From an uncultured Clostridium sp. (GTDB lineage Bacteria; Bacillota; Clostridia; Peptostreptococcales; Peptostreptococcaceae), in contig USRS01000104.1 in assembly GCA_900557165.1 (NCBI GenBank), positions 1-7,085 of the forward strand: a DNA stretch of 7,085 bases. Direction: 5' to 3'. The translations under genes were made by a program, and so were the position numbers. Shown in pieces: positions 1 through 4,916 of the stretch. Under the pieces are notes generated by a model. That model was not told where the DNA came from and did no database searches. It worked only from the letters and a program-made list of their open reading frames with translations. Numbering within the stretch: position 1 is the first letter of the stretch; the number at the start of each line of letters is the position of its first letter.

Positions 1-113
1 CTAAAGAATTAGGATTAGATGCTATACATGACACTGTTCATGAAATGTGTAAAGACGAAGCTAGACACGGAAAAGCATTCTTAGGATTATTAGAAAGATA
101 TTTCGTAAAATAA
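1..113 (+). CDS. rbr: Rubrerythrin-family diiron peroxidase, C-terminal end (partial)
   Basis: Only the last 37 codons are present, read from base 3 to the TAA at 111-113; the gene starts before the window. The peptide contains [13 protein letters not shown]. The ExxH in it (Glu and His of DEARH) is the kind of pair that supplies iron ligands in the last helix of the rubrerythrin four-helix bundle. The ending GLLERYF is typical of clostridial rubrerythrins. No rubredoxin CxxC pair follows the diiron domain. This fits the reverse rubrerythrins (rubredoxin domain at the N-terminus), which act as cytoplasmic NADH-dependent hydrogen peroxide reductases in anaerobes, but the N-terminus is not visible. 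A terminator directly follows, so the gene ends its transcription unit. Family assignment is fairly sure; the reverse subtype is inference. Confidence 0.8.
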   Translation, partial: KELGLDAIHDTVHEMCKDEARHGKAFLGLLERYFVK

Positions 114-126
114 GCTTAATATAAAA

Positions 127-162
127 GGGCTGTAATTGATTATTCAATTACAGCTTTTTTTA
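127..162 (+). terminator. Intrinsic terminator after rubrerythrin gene
   Basis: GCTGTAATTGA at 129-139 pairs perfectly with TCAATTACAGC at 144-154 around a four-base loop, giving an 11-bp stem followed by a run of seven T (155-161). It lies 15 bases after the rubrerythrin stop codon and separates that unit from the lipoprotein gene. Confidence 0.93.
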
Positions 163-174
163 TAATTCATATTG

Positions 175-183
175 TGATAAAAT
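175..183 (+). promoter_or_regulatory. Possible extended -10 promoter for the lipoprotein gene
   Basis: TGATAAAAT matches an extended -10 element (TGnTAtAAT-like) and lies between the upstream terminator and the lipoprotein ribosome site, where a promoter is needed. No convincing -35 is seen: the position 17 bases upstream is a T run. It would give a 5' untranslated region of roughly 30 bases. Confidence 0.4.
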
Positions 184-220
184 AACTCCATAACAAATTT
201 TACCAATGTAGGGGGAGTAT

Positions 221-691
221 ATGAACAAAAAATTAATATCAATATTATCATCAATGGTAGTAGTATTTGGAGTGAGCGGATGTGCTAATAACAAGCAAAT
301 AAAAAGTGAAACTATTTCAAATAGCTATGTTCAAGCAAAAGATGAAGATGTAAAAGTAGTAGAGTGGACATATAATGAAAAAGACCAATCAAGAAATAAT
401 ACTACTTTTATGGGCGATGTAACAATGGGAGCAAAAGACAACCTGTCACAAAAAGCAGTTAATATCAACTTAAAAAAGGGGCAATCATTAAAAATTAAAA
501 CAAAAACTGATTATCCTATTACAGTAATGTTAAAAGACAATTCAAATGAAGAGTATTTATTTAATAAAACTTCAAAACCAGTTGATGGAGCTATTTTAGT
601 AGATGCAGTGAAAAAAGACGGTCAATATGAATTAATGGTAGATTTTAATGAAATTGATGAATTTACTTTTTCTGTTTATATAGTTGAGTAA
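221..691 (+). CDS. Small secreted lipoprotein, function unknown
   Basis: 156 residues. The N-terminus is a lipoprotein signal peptide: Lys3-Lys4, a hydrophobic stretch at about 5-17, then the lipobox V-S-G-C with Cys21 as the predicted lipidation site. The mature protein would be anchored to the outer face of the membrane. The rest (about 30-156) is Lys/Asp/Asn-rich, and its alternating short hydrophobic strands suggest a small beta-sandwich; I recognise no enzyme motif. ATG is preceded by GGGGGAG (211-217), a strong ribosome site of the same style as the other genes here, which supports the start. The gene stands between a terminator and the next gene, with no clear terminator of its own, so read-through into the membrane-protein gene is possible. 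A role in surface sensing or with that neighbour cannot be shown. Confidence 0.87.
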   Translation: MNKKLISILSSMVVVFGVSGCANNKQIKSETISNSYVQAKDEDVKVVEWTYNEKDQSRNNTTFMGDVTMGAKDNLSQKAVNINLKKGQSLKIKTKTDYPITVMLKDNSNEEYLFNKTSKPVDGAILVDAVKKDGQYELMVDFNEIDEFTFSVYIVE

Positions 692-695
692 AAGG

Positions 696-749
696 CTTGT
701 TTTATTTTATACAAATATTGTAAAATTAATAAGTGTAAAATAAAACGAG
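696..749 (+). repeat. Inverted repeat spanning the start region of the membrane-protein gene
   Basis: CTTGTTTTATTTTA at 696-709 pairs with TAAAATAAAACGAG at 736-749. This gives 14 pairs, 13 Watson-Crick and one G-T, with a 26-base loop. The right arm abuts the GGGGGAG ribosome site (749-755), so in a read-through RNA the helix would sit against that site. The arms also flank a possible promoter. It is not GC-rich and has no T run after it, so it does not look like a terminator. Confidence 0.55.
697..726 (+). promoter_or_regulatory. Possible sigma-A promoter for the membrane-protein gene
   Basis: TTGTTT (697-702) is followed after 18 bases by TAAAAT (721-726). The expected transcript start near 733 would leave a short leader carrying the GAGGGGGAG ribosome site. 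Spacing is one base over the ideal and the region is very AT-rich, so chance matches are likely. Confidence 0.4.
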
Positions 750-758
750 GGGGAGAAA

Positions 759-1274
759 ATGGAAGGAAGTACAAAAATCAAAAAAACTAAACCTTTTAAG
801 GGGAAGTCTATCATAGAAAATTACGTATTTTTTATTTTATTAGATATAATATGTCTATTTTATTTTAAAAATGAAGATATAAAGATTATGGCAACTTATA
901 CTCTGATAAGAATGGACATAATGGTCTTTTCAATGCTTTTAATCATATTAAAAATTTTAAAAAGATATTTTATGGAGTTTAAATCTTTTATAAGTCTAGT
1001 ATTTTTTGATGATCTTGATGATCTTGATGAAATTGATGATATTGAGGACATATCAATTGGAGAAAAATTTTATAATTTAATATCTAGGGGATCTAAAGTA
1101 TTTACATTAATGATAGAAACGGCTCTGTTTGGATGTTTATTTTTAAGTGCATCAGACAGATTTTTAAAAATGGCACTTTTTATAAATTGTTTTCAGATGA
1201 TAGGTTGTTTATTTGCATTGACAACAGTTTACTATTTATTTAGATATTATATGTATAAAAAAAATAAAATATAG
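759..1274 (+). CDS. Four-helix integral membrane protein with acidic loop, unknown
   Basis: 171 residues. After a basic N-terminus (Lys-rich to residue 16), hydrophobic segments lie at about 20-36, 44-67, 114-131 and 136-161, and the tail is basic. Between helices 2 and 3 there is a soluble loop of about 45 residues with an unusual acidic run at 84-97, built from a three-residue period Asp-Asp-Leu/Ile. The positively charged ends (FKGK near 13-16, KNK near 168-170) suggest that both termini are cytoplasmic. With four helices this puts the acidic loop in the cytoplasm too. I do not recognise a family and find no catalytic motif. The start is supported by GAGGGGGAG (747-755) four bases before ATG. 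A strong terminator follows at 1313-1352, so this gene ends its unit. The acidic loop could bind cations or a basic partner; that is speculation. Confidence 0.82.
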   Translation: MEGSTKIKKTKPFKGKSIIENYVFFILLDIICLFYFKNEDIKIMATYTLIRMDIMVFSMLLIILKILKRYFMEFKSFISLVFFDDLDDLDEIDDIEDISIGEKFYNLISRGSKVFTLMIETALFGCLFLSASDRFLKMALFINCFQMIGCLFALTTVYYLFRYYMYKKNKI

Positions 1275-1312
1275 CAATACTTTAAATAACTTATATTTAT
1301 TATAACTAATAT

Positions 1313-1352
1313 AAAAAATCCAATGGATGTTTAATGGCCATTGGATTTTTTT
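1313..1352 (+). terminator. Intrinsic terminator after membrane-protein gene
   Basis: AAAAAATCCAATGG (1313-1326) pairs perfectly with CCATTGGATTTTTT (1338-1351), an 11-base loop between them. The T-rich descending arm serves as the release tract, and the A-rich left arm could let it act on the opposite strand as well. Confidence 0.9.
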
Positions 1353-1388
1353 AATTTAAAATACACCATGTGTCATCAATAAATAAGA

Positions 1389-1415
1389 ACAATTCTTAAA
1401 TATTCACATAGAATA
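1389..1415 (+). promoter_or_regulatory. Possible sporulation sigma-K-type promoter
   Basis: AC at 1389-1390, a 16-base spacer, then CATAGAATA at 1407-1415 fits the Bacillus sigma-K consensus (AC, 16-17 bases, CATAnnnTA). No good sigma-A pair is seen between the upstream terminator and the repeat-protein gene. The consensus has few fixed bases and this DNA is AT-rich, so the match alone is weak. It gains some weight from the coat-like composition of the downstream protein. Confidence 0.35.
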
Positions 1416-1455
1416 TAAAGACTGAATTTATATAAAAAATAGGGGGGAATCAACA

Positions 1456-2157
1456 ATGGATAATAATTATTGGCAAGAATATTGGGACAATTATTATAAA
1501 TTTATGGCTGTATATCTTGGGGGATTGCAAGCAAACTATGATAATGTGGATATGAAAAAAGAATACTTGGAAGTTTCCAGATTATTTGAACCACCAATGA
1601 CACCTGAAGGTACAAATATGCCTATAAATAATGCATTGTCTACAGAATATTATATGATTCCAGGAGTGGAAAATAATATGCAACAAGGGATAGGACCAGC
1701 TATACAACAAGACAACAATATGCAACAAGGACCAGGGCCTGTTATACAACAAAATAATACTGATAACAACATGCAACAACCAACTGATATACAAGGACCA
1801 GGACCTGTTATATTACCAGATAGCGACCAATCAGCAAATCCTGAGTCAGCAGATCCTATGCAACAAGGAATTTTACAAATTCCAATACCTTTTATTTCAA
1901 CAGGAGCAGGCCAAACTCCAGAATCATTTATATCACCTGGTGGAGGTCAATTTACTATAAACAACTGCAAAAAAGTGTCATTAGTTAGAATAGAAATGAG
2001 AAGAGGATTTAATCCAAATACTTTTTATATGCTAGTAGATAGTGCAGACAGAAGAAGTATTCAAGGCTTTAGAATAGCTTGTCAAAACAATCAAATTAGA
2101 TTTGTTCCAATGGCAATAGATTATAGAAATATTAATGTTATAGAATGTGTATTTTAA
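1456..2157 (+). CDS. Gln/Asn/Pro-rich repeat protein, unknown; possible spore-coat-like protein
   Basis: 233 residues with no signal peptide or membrane helix. Residues 1-45 are rich in Tyr and Trp (MDNNYWQEYWDNYYKF at the start). Residues 73-122 hold three imperfect repeats with the core NNMQQ...GPGPVI: 73-86, 87-100 and a longer 104-122, with a fourth partial MQQ copy near 135. A short FIS-x-G-x-GQ duplication occurs at 147-165. Residues 165-233 look like a compact beta-rich domain with basic patches and are not low complexity. I do not know the family. A Tyr-rich head, a Gln/Pro-rich flexible middle and lack of export signals are what spore coat or other structural assembly proteins often show, and the upstream sequence resembles a sigma-K promoter; both are suggestive only. 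ATG follows AGGGGGG (1441-1447) at a good distance. No clear terminator follows the stop. Confidence 0.82.
   Translation: MDNNYWQEYWDNYYKFMAVYLGGLQANYDNVDMKKEYLEVSRLFEPPMTPEGTNMPINNALSTEYYMIPGVENNMQQGIGPAIQQDNNMQQGPGPVIQQNNTDNNMQQPTDIQGPGPVILPDSDQSANPESADPMQQGILQIPIPFISTGAGQTPESFISPGGGQFTINNCKKVSLVRIEMRRGFNPNTFYMLVDSADRRSIQGFRIACQNNQIRFVPMAIDYRNINVIECVF
1672..1821 (+). repeat. In-frame tandem repeat encoding NNMQQ-GPGPVI units
   Basis: Two adjacent 42-base units (1672-1713 and 1714-1755) and a related, interrupted 57-base unit (1765-1821) encode the repeats of the Gln/Pro-rich protein. The units keep the reading frame, so copy number can change without breaking the gene. Confidence 0.75.
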
Positions 2158-2158
2158 A

Positions 2159-2184
2159 TTAAATTTATAAATTAAATTTATAAA
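2159..2184. repeat. Two perfect 13-base direct repeats
   Basis: TTAAATTTATAAA occurs at 2159-2171 and again at 2172-2184, immediately after the stop codon of the repeat-protein gene. The unit is all A and T and could be slippage or an AT-rich upstream element 46 bases before the aro promoter -35; no function can be assigned. Confidence 0.75.
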
Positions 2185-2229
2185 TTATGTATGAAAAAAT
2201 TAATTTAATTAAAAATAAAATTTATTATG

Positions 2230-2258
2230 TTGACAAAGAAAAAATAAAGGAATACTAT
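2230..2258 (+). promoter_or_regulatory. Sigma-A promoter of the aro operon
   Basis: TTGACA (2230-2235) is a perfect -35 box, followed after exactly 17 bases by TACTAT (2253-2258). Transcription should start near 2265, about 46 bases before the leader-peptide ATG and about 310 bases before aroF. AT-rich direct repeats lie upstream. Confidence 0.8.
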
Positions 2259-2310
2259 TTAATCAATATAAGAAATATTCAAAAATTTAAAAAGAAAGGA
2301 GAAGGTAATA

Positions 2311-2451
2311 ATGAAAAATATTGAAAAGAATTTAAGTGCAAAACTTTATAGTTTTTATTACTTGTTTTTCTGGGGCTTTTACTTTAGCGCTGGTTACTTA
2401 AGATGCAAAAATAAATACAATTCTTTTCAAATGGGTTATTATCTATCCTAA
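2311..2451 (+). CDS. Aromatic-rich leader peptide (46 aa) of the aro operon
   Basis: A 46-codon frame from ATG 2311 to TAA 2449-2451, preceded by a perfect AAAGGAG (2295-2301) nine bases upstream. Fifteen residues are aromatic: eight Tyr, six Phe and one Trp. The core at 13-25 reads YSFYYLFFWGFYF, ten aromatics in 13 residues, and pairs of Tyr and Phe recur near the end (Tyr43-Tyr44). It sits between a strong promoter and an intrinsic terminator ahead of four Phe/Tyr biosynthesis genes, as expected for a translated sensor of Tyr-, Phe- and possibly Trp-tRNA charging. The peptide itself probably has no job after synthesis. The start and end of the frame also carry RNA segments 1 and 2 of the attenuator. 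Alternative: the hydrophobic 12-30 stretch could make it a small membrane peptide, but the context argues for a leader. Confidence 0.82.
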   Translation: MKNIEKNLSAKLYSFYYLFFWGFYFSAGYLRCKNKYNSFQMGYYLS

Positions 2452-2475
2452 TATACTAACAAACTATGATTATCT

Positions 2476-2504
2476 AAGAGAACTCATTTAGGGTTCTCTT
2501 TTTT
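2476..2504 (+). terminator. Attenuator terminator upstream of aroF
   Basis: AAGAGAACTC (2476-2485) pairs with GGGTTCTCTT (2491-2500), ten pairs including one T-G, around the five-base loop ATTTA; six T follow (2499-2504, the first two also closing the stem). It lies 24 bases after the leader-peptide stop and 69 bases before aroF, with no complete gene ahead of it except the leader. Confidence 0.88.
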
Positions 2505-2573
2505 AATATAAAGATTTATAAATTGTTGATTAACTATTTGAAAAAATAAATAAAAATTAAGGGGGAAGTTATT

Positions 2574-3587
2574 ATGGTAGTTATTTTAAAATCAGGAACT
2601 AAAGAAAATGAAATAGAAAGATTAACAAAAGAATTGGAAAATTTAAATGTAACAGTGGACAAAAGTCAAGGAACTGGATGTACCATATTGGGCTTAGTTG
2701 GGGATACTAGCAAAATAGATCCTTGGCGTATAGAATTAGAAGATTGTGTGCAAAAAGTTATGAAAGTACAAGAACCATTCAAAAAAGCCAATCGAGCATT
2801 CCATCCAGAAAATACTGTTATAGATGTTTGTGGTAGAAAAATTGGTGGCAAAAAAATTGCCATGATAGCAGGACCTTGTTCCGTAGAAAGTGAAGAACAA
2901 ATCACGCTAGTTGCCAAAGAAGTGGCAAAATACGGTGGAGGATTTTTAAGAGGTGGAGCTTTCAAACCTAGAACTTCTCCTTATAGTTTCCAAGGATTAA
3001 AATATGAAGGACTTGATTTACTTCATAAAGCAAAAGAAGAAACAGGACTTCCCGTAGTTACAGAAATCATGTCTCCTTGTGATATACCTAAATTTATTGA
3101 AAAAGCAGATATAATTCAAGTAGGTGCAAGAAATATGCAAAACTTCGACTTACTAAAAGAGCTAGGAAAAATAGACAAACCAATTTTATTAAAAAGAGGT
3201 TTATCAGCAACTATGGAAGAGTTATTAATGAGTGCGGAATATATTATGGCAGGGGGCAATGAAAATGTAATTCTTTGTGAAAGAGGAATTAGAACTTTTG
3301 AAACTTACACAAGAAATACCCTTGATTTGAGTATGGTACCAGCAATCAAAAAAATGAGTCACCTTCCAGTTGTAGTGGATCCAAGTCATGCCACAGGAAA
3401 ATGGTGGATGGTGGAATCTTTATCAAAGGCAGCCGTAGCAGTTGGTGCAGATGGACTTATAATAGAAGTTCACAATGATCCTAAAAATGCCTTATGTGAT
3501 GGTGCCCAATCTATAAAACCAGAAGTATTTGCCAAATTAATGGAAGAACTTAAAGTAATAGCTAAGGCAGTAGGTCGTGAAATATAG
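2574..3587 (+). CDS. aroF: 3-deoxy-7-phosphoheptulonate (DAHP) synthase, type I-beta
   Basis: Condenses phosphoenolpyruvate with erythrose 4-phosphate to DAHP, the committed first step of the shikimate pathway, in the cytoplasm. 337 residues, close to the well-studied Thermotoga maritima enzyme (338). Residues 1 to about 75 form the ferredoxin-like N-terminal domain, which in this subfamily mediates feedback inhibition by Tyr or Phe. The catalytic barrel follows with AGPCSVE (99-105), KPRTSPYSFQG (131-141), GARNxQNF (184-191), LLKRG (205-209), ILCERGIRTFE (233-243) and VDPSHATG (268-275). The metal ligands Cys102, His272, Glu298 and Asp309 are all present, at the same numbers as in Thermotoga. 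No chorismate mutase domain is fused. Start: ATG with GGGGGA (2561-2566) upstream, and the protein begins at the family's usual point. First full-size gene of the operon, controlled by the attenuator; aroA follows after 11 bases. Confidence 0.97.
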   Translation: MVVILKSGTKENEIERLTKELENLNVTVDKSQGTGCTILGLVGDTSKIDPWRIELEDCVQKVMKVQEPFKKANRAFHPENTVIDVCGRKIGGKKIAMIAGPCSVESEEQITLVAKEVAKYGGGFLRGGAFKPRTSPYSFQGLKYEGLDLLHKAKEETGLPVVTEIMSPCDIPKFIEKADIIQVGARNMQNFDLLKELGKIDKPILLKRGLSATMEELLMSAEYIMAGGNENVILCERGIRTFETYTRNTLDLSMVPAIKKMSHLPVVVDPSHATGKWWMVESLSKAAVAVGADGLIIEVHNDPKNALCDGAQSIKPEVFAKLMEELKVIAKAVGREI

Positions 3588-3598
3588 AGGGTGAAAAT

Positions 3599-4903
3599 AT
3601 GGCTAATTTAAAAATATATCCAACAAAATTAAGAGGAAGAGTTAAAATTCCTCCATCAAAGAGCATAGCTCACAGAGCAATTATATGTGCATCTTTGAGT
3701 GATAAAATATGTAAAATTGAAAACATAGACTATTCTGATGATATTATAGCAACTATTGAAGGAATGAAAACTTTGGGAGCAAATATTACAAAAGGGGAAA
3801 ATTATCTGGAAGTTGAGGGAATTTTTAAAAATATACAAAATACATCACACAATGAAAAAATAATAGATTGCAATGAGTCAGGCTCTACTTTAAGGTTTTT
3901 AGTTCCTATCTGTTTAGTATTTGGAGGAAAAACTAAATTTCAAGGAAAAGGAAATTTAGGCAAAAGACCTCTTACAACTTATTATGAAATTTTTGATAAA
4001 CAAAAAATTAACTACTCCTTTGATAGAGATAAGCTGGATTTAATGGTGGATGGATTTTTAAAAGGAGGAACTTTTGAAATAGAGGGCAATGTGAGCTCCC
4101 AATTTATAAGTGGACTTTTGTTTGCTTTGCCTTTACTAAAAAAAGATTCAAAAATAATAATCACCACAAAAATGGAGTCAAAGTCTTATGTGGATTTAAC
4201 TTTAAAAGTTATGAAAGACTTTGGTATAGAAATAGAAAATCACAATTACCAAGAATTTATTATAAAAGGAAATCAAAAGTACCTAGGCAGAAATTACAAA
4301 GTGGAAAGCGACTATTCTCAAGGGGCATTTTTCTTATGTGGAGATGCCCTTGGCAATGAAATTCACTGTGGTGGACTTGATATCAACTCTCTTCAAGGAG
4401 ATAAAGAAGTCTTAGATATACTTAAAAAAATGAATGGTGAAGTAATCATTGATAAAAAACACAACATGCAAATAAAAAGAAGAAAAAAATTAAAGGGAAC
4501 TTATATAGATGGTTCTCAATGTCCAGATATTATACCAGTTGTAACTTTGGTGGCAGCGTTGTCAAAGGGAAGAAGTGAAATTGTAAATGTGGGCAGACTT
4601 AGAATAAAAGAATGTGACAGACTTTCTGCCATAACAAAAGAGCTAAATAAACTGGGCGCAAAAGTTACAGAAAAAGAAGACTCTATCATAGTAGATGGCG
4701 TAGGAGAACTTGCTGGAGGTGTTGAAGTTTGGAGCCACAAAGACCACCGAATAGCCATGACCTTGGCCATAGCCTCATCTTGTTGCAAAGACCCCATCAT
4801 CATCAAAGACTTTGAATGTGTATCAAAATCCTATCCAAAGTTTTTTGACGACTTTGAAAAAATAGGTGGCATAGCGATTGATTGGAGTGAAGAAAAAAAT
4901 TAA
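3599..4903 (+). CDS. aroA: 3-phosphoshikimate 1-carboxyvinyltransferase (EPSP synthase)
   Basis: Transfers the enolpyruvyl group of phosphoenolpyruvate to shikimate 3-phosphate, the sixth shikimate step. 434 residues, a normal length. Visible motifs: PPSKSIAHRA (18-27) with the substrate-binding Lys21, Ser22 and Arg26; NESGSTLRF (92-100); GNLGKRPL (118-125); SSQFISG (166-172); CPDIIP (308-313) with the catalytic Asp310; RIKECDRL (335-342) with Glu338; DHRIAM (382-387); and SKSYPKFF (409-416). All catalytic residues expected from the E. coli enzyme appear kept. The loop that is NAGTAMRP in E. coli (around Gly96-Pro101) reads ESGSTLRF here, with Phe at the Pro101 position. This divergent form, as I recall it from clostridial enzymes, could alter glyphosate sensitivity, which cannot be judged from sequence alone. 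ATG follows GAGGGTG (3587-3593), which begins at the last base of the aroF stop; the gene is surely co-transcribed. Confidence 0.97.
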   Translation: MANLKIYPTKLRGRVKIPPSKSIAHRAIICASLSDKICKIENIDYSDDIIATIEGMKTLGANITKGENYLEVEGIFKNIQNTSHNEKIIDCNESGSTLRFLVPICLVFGGKTKFQGKGNLGKRPLTTYYEIFDKQKINYSFDRDKLDLMVDGFLKGGTFEIEGNVSSQFISGLLFALPLLKKDSKIIITTKMESKSYVDLTLKVMKDFGIEIENHNYQEFIIKGNQKYLGRNYKVESDYSQGAFFLCGDALGNEIHCGGLDINSLQGDKEVLDILKKMNGEVIIDKKHNMQIKRRKKLKGTYIDGSQCPDIIPVVTLVAALSKGRSEIVNVGRLRIKECDRLSAITKELNKLGAKVTEKEDSIIVDGVGELAGGVEVWSHKDHRIAMTLAIASSCCKDPIIIKDFECVSKSYPKFFDDFEKIGGIAIDWSEEKN

Positions 4904-4916
4904 AAGGGGTGATTTC

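Larger units (their letters stand above)
2265..2504 (+). promoter_or_regulatory. Transcription attenuator leader of the aro operon
   Basis: Between the promoter and aroF the RNA encodes an aromatic-rich leader peptide and can fold in three exclusive ways. Segment 1 (2321-2332, TTGAAAAGAATT) is perfectly complementary over 12 bp to segment 2 (2419-2430). Segment 2 extended upstream (2412-2427) can instead pair with segment 3: TAAAT 2412-2416 with ATTTA 2486-2490, and TTCTTTT 2421-2427 with AAGAGAA 2476-2482 (one G-U). Segment 3 otherwise pairs with segment 4 to make the terminator. The 2:3 helix uses the terminator loop and its whole left arm apart from three bases, so the two cannot coexist. 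Inferred logic: lack of charged Tyr- or Phe-tRNA stalls the ribosome at 2347-2385, 2:3 forms and RNA polymerase reads into aroF; after full translation 1:2 can close and the terminator forms. Segment 1 lies upstream of the stall codons, so the geometry is not identical to the enteric trp leader. No T-box or TRAP signature is present. Confidence 0.78.

Noticed and set aside
1385..1397. Short palindrome AAGAA-CAA-TTCTT as an operator
   Set aside because: Only five-base AT-rich arms, easily due to chance; no matching second site was seen.
1582..1794. Minus-strand open frame of 70 codons inside the repeat-protein gene
   Set aside because: It lies fully opposite a gene with clear repeats and start signal. 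It is a by-product of the repeat composition and has no promoter or recognisable protein.
2187..2324. 45-codon open frame starting at ATG 2187
   Set aside because: No ribosome site upstream, Lys/Asn/Ile content expected from AT-rich DNA, and it runs across the aro promoter and into the leader peptide in another frame.
2158..2573. T-box riboswitch or TRAP-type leader before aroF
   Set aside because: No T-box core sequence (AGGGTGGNACCGCG-like) and no series of GAG/TAG triplets with short spacing. The terminator and aromatic-rich frame fit peptide attenuation instead.
2666..2965. Minus-strand open frame of 99 codons inside aroF
   Set aside because: It is antisense to the conserved DAHP synthase N-terminal and AGPCSVE region and has no recognisable features.
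4516..4806. Minus-strand open frame of 96 codons inside aroA
   Set aside because: It is antisense to strongly conserved EPSP synthase motifs and codes for a Ser/Met-rich sequence with no family features; a shadow frame.
4878..4916. TTG start giving a longer PheA
   Set aside because: No Shine-Dalgarno at the right distance, overlap with aroA, and no family sequence in the added residues; GTG 4917 is better supported.
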